Positions 54,360 to 62,623 of a stretch of DNA of 64,000 nt are shown one piece after another. The stretch comes from Gammaproteobacteria bacterium (GTDB taxonomy: Bacteria > Pseudomonadota > Gammaproteobacteria > Pseudomonadales > Cellvibrionaceae): the NCBI GenBank assembly GCA_004172865.1, contig SEBV01000007.1:62001-126000 (forward strand), read 5' to 3'. The position numbers and the translations under genes were made by a program. How positions within the stretch are numbered: the first letter of the stretch is position 1; the number at the start of each line of letters is the position of its first letter. The notes under the pieces are model-generated. The model did no database searches. It saw nothing but the letters and a program-made list of their open reading frames with translations, and had not been told where the DNA came from.

Positions 54360-55034
54360 TTATTTATCGCTGAATTGAAATTTGTAACCCGCGCCATAGA
54401 CCGATGAAATTATTTCTTTCGGTGTTAGTGGCACTAATTTTTTTCGTAATTTAGTGATGTGTGAATCCATGGTTCTATCGCTAACAATGCGATGATCACT
54501 GTACGCATTTTTCATCAGCTCTTCGCGTGAAATAATCGTGTTTGGGCGAGCGGATAATGTTTTCAAAATACGATATTCAATCAAGGTTAATTCAACTTTA
54601 TTTTCACCGTACATTGCCGTAAGCGATTCTTTAATTAATTGGAAATCTTGCGTTGGTTGTTCGGGATTGATGCGTTTCATAATTGCTTTAACGCGCGCAA
54701 CTAACTCACGTGGGCTAAAAGGTTTGCAAATATAATCATCTGCACCAACTTCAAAACCCAATAGACGGTCTATTTCCTCAATGCGGGCCGACATAATAAT
54801 AACGGGAGTATTGGTGGTGCTTCTCACTTCCTGGCATAAACGTAGGCCGTTAATCTGACCAGATTTGCTGGGCAGCATTACGTCTAGCAAAATTAAATCC
54901 CATGATTCTTGTTGGATTTTTTCGAGGCCGCTATCGGCATCGTGAGTAAGTATGCAGTTGAAGCCATCGCTGGTTAAATAATCGCGCACTATAGTGCCCA
55001 AATCTATTTCATCTTCAACAATTAAAATATTCAT
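54360..55034 (-). CDS. baeR: BaeR-like OmpR-family response regulator
   Basis: A 224-aa regulator. The receiver domain has DE acidic pair, phospho-Asp in LLDVMLP and Lys in ICKPFSPRELVARVKAI. EEIDRLLGFEVGADDYICKP is very close to BaeR. The C-terminal winged-helix DNA-binding domain contains ISREELMKNAY and YGAGYKFQF. It overlaps the sensor gene by 4 bases (ATGA). BaeR controls spy and efflux genes in enterobacteria; here it may control the spy-like gene at 51435. Confidence 0.85.
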   Translation of the reverse strand: MNILIVEDEIDLGTIVRDYLTSDGFNCILTHDADSGLEKIQQESWDLILLDVMLPSKSGQINGLRLCQEVRSTTNTPVIIMSARIEEIDRLLGFEVGADDYICKPFSPRELVARVKAIMKRINPEQPTQDFQLIKESLTAMYGENKVELTLIEYRILKTLSARPNTIISREELMKNAYSDHRIVSDRTMDSHITKLRKKLVPLTPKEIISSVYGAGYKFQFSDK

Positions 55035-56563
55035 AGGTTGTCCTTTTGACAGGGAAGGCTAATGGTGACACTCAAACCACCGAGTGCACTATTGCTGGTG
55101 GTAATTTTACCGTCGTGTGCGGTAACAATATTTTTACAAATCGATAAACCTAAACCTGCGCCGCCTGTAGTTCTATGGCGTGAGGAGTCTGCGCGGTATA
55201 AACGATCAAATAATTTTTCGTGATGCTCATCTGCAACGCCGGGCGCCGTGTCTTCAATACAAATAATCGCTTGCTGCTGTTCAAGTTTTAGCGAAACCTG
55301 AGTTGTTCCCGGCGCATTGGTATATTGCAGGCTATTTTTCAAAAGATTGACAAATAATTGTTGAAGTCGATTCTGGTCACCAAAAATAATTATCGGCGAG
55401 TTTTGCACTATGAGTTTCAGTTCGATCTGATGGGATAGAAATTGCGACTGCATACCATTGACGGATTCTTGCAGTAAAACCACTAAATCCATGGTGTTTT
55501 TGCGATAGGTCATGCCGCCGAGATCGGTAAGCGATAGTTCATAGAGATCATTGACTAGATGTTTCAATCGCTGACTGTGTTTTATCAAGCGCGATACCGA
55601 TTCACGATCTACACGTCGCACACCATCTTCCATAGCCTCCAGTTCTGCTTGCAAAACCGCGAGTGGTGTACGCAACTCGTGGGAAATATCCGCAACCCAT
55701 TGACGTCGAGTTTGTTCGCTTTTTTCCAAAATTTCACCGAGATCATTTAAATGATTGGAAAGTTCGGTAAGTTCATCTCGGCCCTTGAGGGAAATTTTTT
55801 CGCGGTAATTTCCCTGACTGAAAAAATTAACTTGTCGCACTAAATAGCTGATGCGCTGCGTAAGCAAATGCGCTAATGGGAACGCGGCGAGGCTCGCAAT
55901 AATTAATGCGATAACAATTACCAGCGAAAGTTTGTGTTCCTGGCCTTGCGCGAAATCAGCGTCTTGTAAATCGCGCACAGCGGGATTGAAGGGAATTCCT
56001 AAGTAACCAATATTTTTGCCTTTATTATTCAGCGGAATTAAAAAGGCTTCATCGAGCGGTTGGCTCTTACCTGCGACTAATTGTTTTTTGTCATCCAGTA
56101 AAAATAAAAATTGCAGCGCGCTCATGGGCGGCATGCGGCGCAGTTCGCGCCAATCGCGTGGTGCCTGATTTTCTGGCGAGCGCGAGCGGTCATCGCGCAT
56201 ATCGGGTGGTGGCGGTTCGGTATATTTATCGCCATCGCGGCGGCGATCATCCTGGTCATCTGGTCCACCGCGACGATCCATAAAATTTTGTTTGAGCATC
56301 GCACGCATATGTTCACGGGTTTCGGTTTCGAGAATGGCCGCTACATAAGTGTTCCAATCTTCAATCCATTTCCAGTCGTTATTTTCCTGATATTTTTTTA
56401 CTAAATCTTTTATCAGCGGCTGTGCAAAACGCGTTTCTTTTTGTTCAATGTAAAACCAGAAGTCTTCTTTGAAGCTGAGTTTGATAAATACGTACAGGCC
56501 TGTGGTTAACAGGCTGCAAATAATGAGCATCACAATAAAAAATTGCAGTCTTAGCTTGAACAT
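55031..56563 (-). CDS. baeS: BaeS-like sensor histidine kinase
   Basis: A 510-aa membrane histidine kinase. It has membrane segments near 7-29 and 208-228 and a periplasmic domain of about 175 residues containing an unusual Asp/Arg/Pro-rich stretch (about 95-140, for example GPDDQDDRRRDGD). HAMP, the DHp motif ADISHELRTPLAVLQAE and a HATPase with GAGLGLSICKNIV follow. It is translationally coupled to the regulator gene. The charged stretch shares DDQDD with the Spy-like protein encoded at 51435, which may reflect a common ligand or interaction. Confidence 0.87.
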   Translation of the reverse strand: MFKLRLQFFIVMLIICSLLTTGLYVFIKLSFKEDFWFYIEQKETRFAQPLIKDLVKKYQENNDWKWIEDWNTYVAAILETETREHMRAMLKQNFMDRRGGPDDQDDRRRDGDKYTEPPPPDMRDDRSRSPENQAPRDWRELRRMPPMSALQFLFLLDDKKQLVAGKSQPLDEAFLIPLNNKGKNIGYLGIPFNPAVRDLQDADFAQGQEHKLSLVIVIALIIASLAAFPLAHLLTQRISYLVRQVNFFSQGNYREKISLKGRDELTELSNHLNDLGEILEKSEQTRRQWVADISHELRTPLAVLQAELEAMEDGVRRVDRESVSRLIKHSQRLKHLVNDLYELSLTDLGGMTYRKNTMDLVVLLQESVNGMQSQFLSHQIELKLIVQNSPIIIFGDQNRLQQLFVNLLKNSLQYTNAPGTTQVSLKLEQQQAIICIEDTAPGVADEHHEKLFDRLYRADSSRHRTTGGAGLGLSICKNIVTAHDGKITTSNSALGGLSVTISLPCQKDNL

Positions 56564-56887
56564 AGCGTACTTAACCCTTACATCATCTTGGCTTTGAGTC
56601 TAGTAAATGAGCGGTTGATTAACCAACTTGAAGGCAATCTTGCACGTAACCAGTGATTGGCGCCAGAGGGGTAGCTGGCGTAGAGAGTTGAGATGTCTAA
56701 TTGCCAATACTATCTGGACAAAATTTGTACGCTTTCGATCCCTGCGATTTTGAGCGACTTGGCGAGTGAGTTTGGCTAATAACTCGGGTAGAATGTGAAT
56801 ACTTGAGTGTGTTACTAGGTTTTTGGTGTGCCGCTGAATGCGAGCGCATGCGATTTATTTGTCATCAACTGTTTTAGAGGTGTCCTT
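56564..56887. promoter_or_regulatory. Intergenic region baeS-like / grxD
   Basis: 324 bases of divergent promoter region without a gene. TAGAAT at 56789-56794 may be the -10 element for grxD, 93 bases before its start; no clear -35 was seen. A GAGGTGTCC lies before the grxD ATG. Confidence 0.4.
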
Positions 56888-57205
56888 ATGGATGTTTTAG
56901 ACAATATCAAACAACAAATTTCCGAGAATGCTGTGATTCTGTTTATGAAAGGTTCTCCCAACGCGCCTCAGTGCGGTTTTTCAATGCGTACTTCACAAGC
57001 GCTTATGGCCTGCGGTCAGCGTTTTGCATATGTCGATGTATTGAGCAATCCGGAAATTCGTGCCGAATTGCCAAAATACGCTAACTGGCCAACCTTCCCG
57101 CAATTGTGGGTAAAAGGTGAGTTGATTGGTGGATGCGACATAGTGACCGAAATGCATGAGAAAGGTGAGTTAAAGCCTTTGATTGATGCAGCAGTAGCAA
57201 ACTAA
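56888..57205 (+). CDS. grxD: Monothiol glutaredoxin GrxD
   Basis: A 105-aa CGFS-type monothiol glutaredoxin that transfers or stores iron-sulfur clusters with glutathione and BolA-type partners. The motif is NAPQCGFSMRT (Cys29). WPTFPQLWVKGELIGGCDIV carries the cis-Pro and glutathione-binding residues. The ATG at 56888 with GAGG upstream matches the family N-terminus; the longer frame from 56828 would add 20 unrelated residues. Confidence 0.96.
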   Translation: MDVLDNIKQQISENAVILFMKGSPNAPQCGFSMRTSQALMACGQRFAYVDVLSNPEIRAELPKYANWPTFPQLWVKGELIGGCDIVTEMHEKGELKPLIDAAVAN

Positions 57206-57220
57206 GATTTACAGCGTTTA

Positions 57221-57247
57221 AAAAGCCAGTTTTACTGGCTTTTTTTG
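57221..57247 (+). terminator. Intrinsic terminator after grxD
   Basis: AAAAGCCAGT (57221-57230) pairs with ACTGGCTTTT (57234-57243), loop TTT, followed by T. It may serve the convergent gene as well. Confidence 0.9.
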
Positions 57248-57257
57248 TTTTTGCGAT

Positions 57258-57662
57258 TCACTTGCTGATCAAGACAAAAACCAGCATGGCAACGAGCCCC
57301 AAACCGCTGACGACACACAAGCCAATGCCGAGCAAACGTTTTTCGCGCATCCGTTTCTGATCGGAACCCTGTTGTAGTTCGTGCGCTTGCCACATGATAT
57401 TGCGCGACTTTTGCAATTTGCTTTTGATTTGCTCCAGCGCTGCAATATCTTTATTAAGTTGTTCGGAATTGTTTTCAGTGGTTAGGCGATGTTTTAAGGC
57501 GGCGACTTGCTTATCGATCTGTGCGACCTTTACGTCAATGTTGTTAGAAATCTGCTGAATATTCATGGATGATCGCGCTGAGTCCAAGGTCGTGGGCTGA
57601 GGTCTCAGAGTAGCAGAACCCGAATAGTTTTTCTTTTCGGGGGCAGTGCGCGTCGAAGACAT
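57258..57662 (-). CDS. Tail-anchored coiled-coil protein, function unknown
   Basis: A 134-aa hypothetical protein. A polar start of about 30 residues is followed by a coiled-coil (about 38-90, rich in Ile, Gln, Lys and Leu). A C-terminal membrane helix (about 110-131) leaves almost nothing after it, so it is tail-anchored. No family recognised. A shorter start at 57566 (MNIQQISNN) is also possible, and neither has a good ribosome site. Confidence 0.5.
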   Translation of the reverse strand: MSSTRTAPEKKNYSGSATLRPQPTTLDSARSSMNIQQISNNIDVKVAQIDKQVAALKHRLTTENNSEQLNKDIAALEQIKSKLQKSRNIMWQAHELQQGSDQKRMREKRLLGIGLCVVSGLGLVAMLVFVLISK

Positions 57663-57763
57663 AATGATAAATTCGCAAATTCCACGGTTGAAATTGCGAG
57701 CTAGCAGTCAAATCGCAGGCTGCTATAATCGCCAGCCGCTCACCCCCGACATCAGGATATTTA

Positions 57764-58699
57764 GTGGATAAACGTAGCCCGCCCAAGTTTGATCCTTCCT
57801 TTTATGGCCCGCGTTATTGGTTAACCTGGTTTGGTTTAGGCTTCTTTCACCTACTCGCAGTCTTGCCAATGAGCATCACCTTGAGATTTGGAAGTTTGTT
57901 GGGTGATTTGTTTTTTTATGTGGCGCGTTCGCGTCGCCATATCGCCAGAGTCAATATTGCCAAATGTTTTCCGCAGTTATCGACCCAAGAGCGAGAACAG
58001 CTAGTGCGCAAGGTAATGCACTCCACGGGCAAAGCGGTGGTGGAAACTGCGGTTGCGCTTTGGGGGCCAGCTCGTCAACTTCAAAAGCGCTACACCATCA
58101 CCGGGTTGGAACATATTCAAGCAGCCCAAGCTAGGGGGCAGGGCGTGTTATTGGTGGGATGTCATTTCACCACTTTAGATGCGGCAGCACGAATCCTTGC
58201 CTTCCACGTTAAGTACGACATGTTGTATCGCAAAGATCCTAATCCGTTACTGGCTTACAAGCTGATTTCAGCTCGTGAAAGTTTTGCAGGCAATGCCATA
58301 GTTCGCTCTGATACGCGTCAGTTGATCAAAAATTTACGGCAAGGCAATGTTGTCTGGTATGCGCCTGATCAGGATTTTGGGGCTAAATACAGCGTATTTG
58401 CGCCATTTTTTGGAGTTCAAGCAGCAACTGTGGTCGGTACAGCGCGTATCGCCGATATGGGCAAAGCAGTGGTGATTCCGTTCGCGCATTATCGCGACGA
58501 GCATAATCATTATCATATCGAGGTAGGCGCACCGCTTGAGAATTACCCAAGTGGCGATGATGTGGCCGATGCAACTCGCATCAATCACTTATTTGAAGTC
58601 GCTATCGCCAGACAGCCGGATCAATATCTTTGGGTGCATCGCCGCTTTAAAACCAGGCCTGCAGGCGAACCAAATTTGTACGCCAAACCTGAATCCTGA
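57764..58699 (+). CDS. Lipid A biosynthesis acyltransferase (LpxL/HtrB-type)
   Basis: Adds a secondary acyl chain to Kdo2-lipid IVA at the inner membrane. The 311-aa product begins FDPSFYGPRYWLTWFGLG, typical of LpxL, with a membrane helix about 20-40. The catalytic H-x4-D is HFTTLD (near 130) and the later YAPDQDFG motif is intact. The start is GTG at 57764 with CAGGA upstream. LpxL against LpxM or LpxP assignment is not resolved. Confidence 0.9.
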   Translation: MDKRSPPKFDPSFYGPRYWLTWFGLGFFHLLAVLPMSITLRFGSLLGDLFFYVARSRRHIARVNIAKCFPQLSTQEREQLVRKVMHSTGKAVVETAVALWGPARQLQKRYTITGLEHIQAAQARGQGVLLVGCHFTTLDAAARILAFHVKYDMLYRKDPNPLLAYKLISARESFAGNAIVRSDTRQLIKNLRQGNVVWYAPDQDFGAKYSVFAPFFGVQAATVVGTARIADMGKAVVIPFAHYRDEHNHYHIEVGAPLENYPSGDDVADATRINHLFEVAIARQPDQYLWVHRRFKTRPAGEPNLYAKPES

Positions 58700-58814
58700 G
58701 CTACATTGTAATGGCTGATTGGTAGCGTTATTTGCATGAAAAATTTAAATGCGCGGTAAGAATATGGTATAAGGCGCGCCTGATTCAAAGCGCAACCTTG
58801 AGGAGAAAACACTG

Positions 58815-59774
58815 ATGTTGAGAATGTTTAAAATTCAAGGCCAATTGCTGCGCGAAGAAGCGCTCAATACGGAAGAACTTAAAGTTTCCATGGCGAATGC
58901 GGTATGGATTGACGCCCACGAGCCCAGCGAAGAAGAGCGCGAAGAATTAAATACATTTTTGCGCGCAGAATTGCCCGAATCCGACGACGTGGAAGAGATT
59001 GAATTCTCCGCACGCTACTTTCAAGACAACGAAGGTGTTCACGTTCATTCCCTGTTTTTATCCCCCGGTGAGGGTGGGCGTCACAATACGGTGACGGTTG
59101 CTTTCCTGCTGCAAGATAAACGTCTAATTACCGTTCGCGAAGGCGATCTCGCCGACTTCCGTCTGTTGCGCATGCGCGCCCGTCGCGGTCAGGTGCCTAT
59201 TACATCCCCGCAAGATTTGCTGATCACCATGTTTGAGCAAAAGGTGGAAAATCTCGCAGACGCCTTGGAAGACATTCACCGCAAATTGGAAGAAGTAAGT
59301 CATCTGGTACTGGAAGATGAAGATGCCGAACTTGAAGATGCGATTGATAAGCTGGCGAAATTGGAAGATAGCAACGGAAAAATCCGCCTGTGTTTGATGG
59401 ATACCCAGCGTTCCATTTCATTTTTACAGCGCTATATTCGCGACAACAACGAGCTGAACGAAACCGCCCGCGAAATTAAACGCGACGTAGATACTCTGAT
59501 GGCGCACACCGCCTTTCTGTTCGACAAAATCAACTTCTTGATGGACTCGACGCAAGGTTTTATCAACATCGAGCAAAACCAGATTATTAAAACTTTCTCA
59601 GTTGCGTCGGTTATTTTCCTGCCGCCGACCATGGTGGCGAGCTTTTGGGGCATGAACTTTGACGATATGTCCTTCTTAAAGCCCATCAATCACGGCTGGG
59701 TAGTGGGCTTGTTGTTAATGTTATTGTCCGCCGCCATTCCCTACTGGTATTTTAAGAGCAAAGATTTGCTGTAA
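58815..59774 (+). CDS. corA: Magnesium/cobalt transporter CorA family protein
   Basis: A 319-aa pentameric channel subunit. A large cytoplasmic funnel domain is followed by two C-terminal membrane helices, with the pore signature FWGMNFDDM (GMN near 279) between them. SKDLL forms the short tail. The acidic stretch EDEDAELEDAIDKL in the long helix is typical. AGGAG lies 9 bases before the ATG. Confidence 0.94.
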   Translation: MLRMFKIQGQLLREEALNTEELKVSMANAVWIDAHEPSEEEREELNTFLRAELPESDDVEEIEFSARYFQDNEGVHVHSLFLSPGEGGRHNTVTVAFLLQDKRLITVREGDLADFRLLRMRARRGQVPITSPQDLLITMFEQKVENLADALEDIHRKLEEVSHLVLEDEDAELEDAIDKLAKLEDSNGKIRLCLMDTQRSISFLQRYIRDNNELNETAREIKRDVDTLMAHTAFLFDKINFLMDSTQGFINIEQNQIIKTFSVASVIFLPPTMVASFWGMNFDDMSFLKPINHGWVVGLLLMLLSAAIPYWYFKSKDLL

Positions 59775-59798
59775 CTTTTACCAATTAAGCTGCATAAA

Positions 59799-59833
59799 AA
59801 AGCCCGATAACTACACAGTTATCGGGCTTTTTA
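59799..59833. terminator. Intrinsic terminator after corA
   Basis: AAAAGCCCGATAACT (59799-59813) pairs perfectly with AGTTATCGGGCTTTT (59818-59832), loop ACAC; the flanking A and T runs would allow use in both directions. Confidence 0.94.
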
Positions 59834-59867
59834 GTTTAAATTGGGAATTACTTGAAGCGTTTAAGGG

Positions 59868-60191
59868 CTAGATAAAGGTCAGGTGAATGCCAATATTTAC
59901 ATCGTAACTGAGCGCCTCGGTCTTAATTTCAGTGCCATCAGCGTGAACGCAGATCTTTTTAGTGACTTTCAAATCGCCAAAATTAAGTAAATCAGCGGTG
60001 ATAATGGAAGTAGTGTTTTCCAGTTTAGGAAGCTTCACGAACTGTTTAAGCTCTCTATTTACATCCGTTTTGATAACGCTTTGGATTGATGCATTTTTAA
60101 CTATTTCGGCTTCGTTTGAACTCAAATCGTAAGTGACGGCATAACTTGCAGACGCGCTAGACATTAAAAACAGGATCGCAAAGAGTTTCAT
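59868..60191 (-). CDS. Small exported protein, function unknown
   Basis: A 107-aa protein with a clear signal peptide (cleavage near SYAVTY) and a mature part of about 88 residues without recognised motif; one Cys (ICVHAD). AGGT precedes the ATG. Convergent with corA. Function not assigned. Confidence 0.6.
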   Translation of the reverse strand: MKLFAILFLMSSASASYAVTYDLSSNEAEIVKNASIQSVIKTDVNRELKQFVKLPKLENTTSIITADLLNFGDLKVTKKICVHADGTEIKTEALSYDVNIGIHLTFI

Positions 60192-60401
60192 TTAAGTACC
60201 TGATTAGAGTTGGCGAAGTTCATTAATTCACCAATTCATTATAGGTAGGCTTTATTTCTTGCGTTACTTATTGTTACGTCTGGTTAGATTTTTTTGTTGA
60301 TTAATGCGACTTATTTGTGTTTTTAATGCATTAAAAGTCATTATTTTCAATTAATTATCATTTTTTAAAAATTAAGTTATAAGAAATGATTTTCCGAAGA
60401 G
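60192..60401. other. AT-rich intergenic segment
   Basis: About 210 AT-rich bases between two minus-strand genes of unknown function. It must carry the promoter of the small exported protein; no clear elements seen. Confidence 0.3.
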
Positions 60402-60716
60402 TTATTCCTCAACCCATTCCCAGCGCAGTGGTTGTCCAAAATCGTCCAGAATAACTTTTTTCTTTGGGCGCGGTTTGTAGTGTTTGAGTAATGTTTGTGG
60501 TTTGCGGCGCGCTTCAATTGCGGCAACCACTTCGGGAATTGGTGTGCGGTCTTCGTGGCTATTGCCTTCGAAAATACTCAGCAAGGGCGCTTGAGCATAA
60601 GGTCGCCCGCTAATGCCACGCGGCACTTCTTTTACGTTGCCGCCTTCGTGCAAAAATGAATCAATTTGCGCCTGTAATTCTGCATGCAATTCGCGTCTGG
60701 TCTTGGTGGGCTTCAT
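60402..60716 (-). CDS. Small acidic/basic protein, possibly SutA-like
   Basis: A 104-aa protein of unclear family. The segment AELQAQIDSFLHEGGNVKEVP resembles the core of the Pseudomonas RNA-polymerase-binding protein SutA (FLxxGGxVxEV), but the rest, including a basic KHYKPRPKKK stretch and a WEWVEE end, does not. The homology is a suggestion only. ATG 60716 follows AGGTAGATTGACCGC; a TTG three codons earlier is possible. Confidence 0.55.
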   Translation of the reverse strand: MKPTKTRRELHAELQAQIDSFLHEGGNVKEVPRGISGRPYAQAPLLSIFEGNSHEDRTPIPEVVAAIEARRKPQTLLKHYKPRPKKKVILDDFGQPLRWEWVEE

Positions 60717-60726
60717 TGCGGTCAAT

Positions 60727-61062
60727 CTACCTGGATGAATTCAGCCGAGTGAATTCAGGGTTGAATTTAAGGGCCATCTGGCAGCATACCAGCCTGCCGA
60801 CTGGATCGGCAATCGCTTGCAGGTGAATTCGGTGTAGGTATTCTTGCTTTTTTCTATACGCATAGTTGCTTCGCTTTGCGCATTCTCTTGCTTCTTCCTT
60901 TTCGCTCCTCCGCTTCTTTCCTCGGTCTTTCCACACGCTTTCTCGCTTATCAACAGCACTTTGGGTAAACTACCGCTCTTTTTACCAAGTCGGAAGTGTC
61001 GGTAAGTTTGTCCATTTTTGCTTCATTCTGCGTAATTGCGTTTTCTTCGTCGTCAGGTTGCT
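60727..61062. other. Gene-poor region upstream of queE
   Basis: About 335 bases with only short, unconvincing open frames. It has three closely spaced TGAATT-type palindromes (TGAATTCA at 60736-60743 and 60750-60757, and TGAATT from 60762). It also has a GCCGA/TCGGC hairpin (60796-60810) and, at about 60866-60952, a pyrimidine-rich tract on the plus strand. It must contain the queE promoter. Confidence 0.45.
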
Positions 61063-61713
61063 ATGACTCAGCCCAGTTTAAAAATCACCGAAATCTTTTA
61101 CTCATTACAAGGTGAGTCTACAACGGTGGGCCTGCCAACGGTGTTTGTACGTTTAACGGGTTGCCCCTTGCGCTGCGGTTACTGCGATTCTGAATATGCG
61201 TTTTACGGTGGTGAACGCCTTTCCCTTGACGCGATTCTTGAAAAAGTCGCCAGCTTCAACCCGCGCTACATTTGCGTGACTGGCGGGGAGCCTCTTGCCC
61301 AGCGCGAGTGCTTAACCTTGTTAACACGGCTTTGTGATGCCGGTTATCAAGTGTCTCTCGAAACCAGCGGTGCGCTGGCCGTTGATGCAGTTGATCCACG
61401 CGTTATCAAAGTCATGGATCTAAAAACGCCAGGTTCTGGCGAAGTAGCACGCAATCGCTGGGAAAATATTCCGCTATTAACTCAGCAGGACCAAATTAAA
61501 TTTGTGTTGTGCAGCCGTGAAGACTACGAATGGGCACGTTTTAAGCTTGATGAATTTCAACTCGCCGATAAAGTGTCTGACGTGCTCTTTTCGCCCAGTT
61601 TCGGGCAAATCCAGCCGCTTGAATTGGCCGAGTGGATTTTGGTGGACAATCTTAAGGTTCGCTTTCAATTACAGCTGCACAAACTTTTGTGGAATGACGC
61701 TCCGGGTCATTAA
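61063..61713 (+). CDS. queE: 7-carboxy-7-deazaguanine synthase QueE
   Basis: Radical-SAM enzyme of queuosine biosynthesis, converting 6-carboxy-tetrahydropterin to 7-carboxy-7-deazaguanine. The 216-aa product has the cluster-binding CPLRCGYC (CxxxCxxC near residues 31-38), EIFYSLQGEST at the N-terminus and VTGGEPLAQ. ATG 61063 gives the standard N-terminus. queC follows after a 232-base gap. Confidence 0.95.
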   Translation: MTQPSLKITEIFYSLQGESTTVGLPTVFVRLTGCPLRCGYCDSEYAFYGGERLSLDAILEKVASFNPRYICVTGGEPLAQRECLTLLTRLCDAGYQVSLETSGALAVDAVDPRVIKVMDLKTPGSGEVARNRWENIPLLTQQDQIKFVLCSREDYEWARFKLDEFQLADKVSDVLFSPSFGQIQPLELAEWILVDNLKVRFQLQLHKLLWNDAPGH

Positions 61714-61799
61714 TTTTCATTCAGCGGCAAGTTGGCACTAACTTCATTTCAGTGTTGACTCTCTGTATTCGTTTTGAATGCAAGATAACAATCATGTCT

Positions 61800-61945
61800 G
61801 TTTATGCTTACCTCTCAGGACGAGAGGAAAACTTACAATCCAAGGGATACAGAAAGTGATTCGAGTTTTACGCTCAGGACGAACAAAAATTAATTGATAG
61901 GTACAAGCAAACATTTCTCTAAGTTTTAAATCTTGGGTTTTAATT
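61800..61945 (+). promoter_or_regulatory. Structured leader of queC
   Basis: A hairpin with CCTCTC (61811-61816) and GAGAGG (61822-61827) holds AGGAC in its loop. The 10-base motif CTCAGGACGA occurs at 61814-61823 and again at 61873-61882. AAAACT (61828-61833) can pair with AGTTTT (61864-61869), and CCAAG (61840-61844) with CTTGG (61932-61936) close to the start. The pattern suggests a structured RNA; no known riboswitch was recognised. Confidence 0.45.
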
Positions 61946-62623
61946 ATGTCAAAAAAAGCAGTAATACTCGTTTCGGGCGGTTTGGATTCAACGACCGCAC
62001 TGGCCATAGCACGCAGTGAAGGTTATGACTGCTATACCATGAGTTTCGATTATGGTCAGCGCCATCGCGTGGAATTGTTTGCTGCTGAGCGCACCGCGAA
62101 AGCCATGGGTGCAATTTCACACAAAGTTATCAATTTGGATTTGCGCACCATTGGCGGCTCTGCATTAACCGACGAATCTATTGCTGTTCCTGAGCATGAA
62201 ACACCTGGAATTCCTATCACTTACGTACCTGCACGCAATACCGTTTTTTTATCGATTGCTTTAGGTTGGGCAGAAGTTTTAGGTGCGGAAGATATTTTTA
62301 TTGGCGTTAACGCGGTGGATTTTTCTGGTTACCCTGATTGTCGCCCTGAATATATTGCCGCGTTTGAAAAAATGGCAAACCTCGCCACTCGCGCAGGCGC
62401 AGAAGGTGGCGATTTAAAAATTCGCACGCCGTTAATTGATTTGACCAAAGCTGATATTGTGAAAGTAGGTTTAGGTTTAGGCGTTGATTACAGCCTTACT
62501 GTTTCCTGTTACCAAGCCAATAACAAAGGCGAAGCTTGCGGTAAATGTGATAGCTGCCGCTTACGCAGAAATGGCTTTGAGCAAGCGGGAATTGCCGATC
62601 CTACGCTTTATGCGTCAGTGTAA
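61946..62623 (+). CDS. queC: 7-cyano-7-deazaguanine synthase QueC
   Basis: ATP-dependent enzyme that converts 7-carboxy-7-deazaguanine to preQ0. The 225-aa product has the PP-loop [10 protein letters not shown] near residue 10, the [17 protein letters not shown] signature, and the zinc cysteines ([17 protein letters not shown]). It ends overlapping the convergent GGDEF-EAL gene by 23 bases. It works with QueE encoded upstream; queD and queF were not seen in the window. Confidence 0.96.
   Translation: MSKKAVILVSGGLDSTTALAIARSEGYDCYTMSFDYGQRHRVELFAAERTAKAMGAISHKVINLDLRTIGGSALTDESIAVPEHETPGIPITYVPARNTVFLSIALGWAEVLGAEDIFIGVNAVDFSGYPDCRPEYIAAFEKMANLATRAGAEGGDLKIRTPLIDLTKADIVKVGLGLGVDYSLTVSCYQANNKGEACGKCDSCRLRRNGFEQAGIADPTLYASV

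Noticed and set aside
60727-60959. Two overlapping short frames (69 and 72 aa) before queE
   Set aside because: Simple Lys/Arg/Glu-rich composition, conflicting frames, no ribosome site or family resemblance.
61800-61945. preQ1 riboswitch upstream of queC
   Set aside because: The hairpin and following bases do not show the preQ1-I consensus (short stem, then A-rich tail with CUA-type core). The leader is kept as an unassigned structure.
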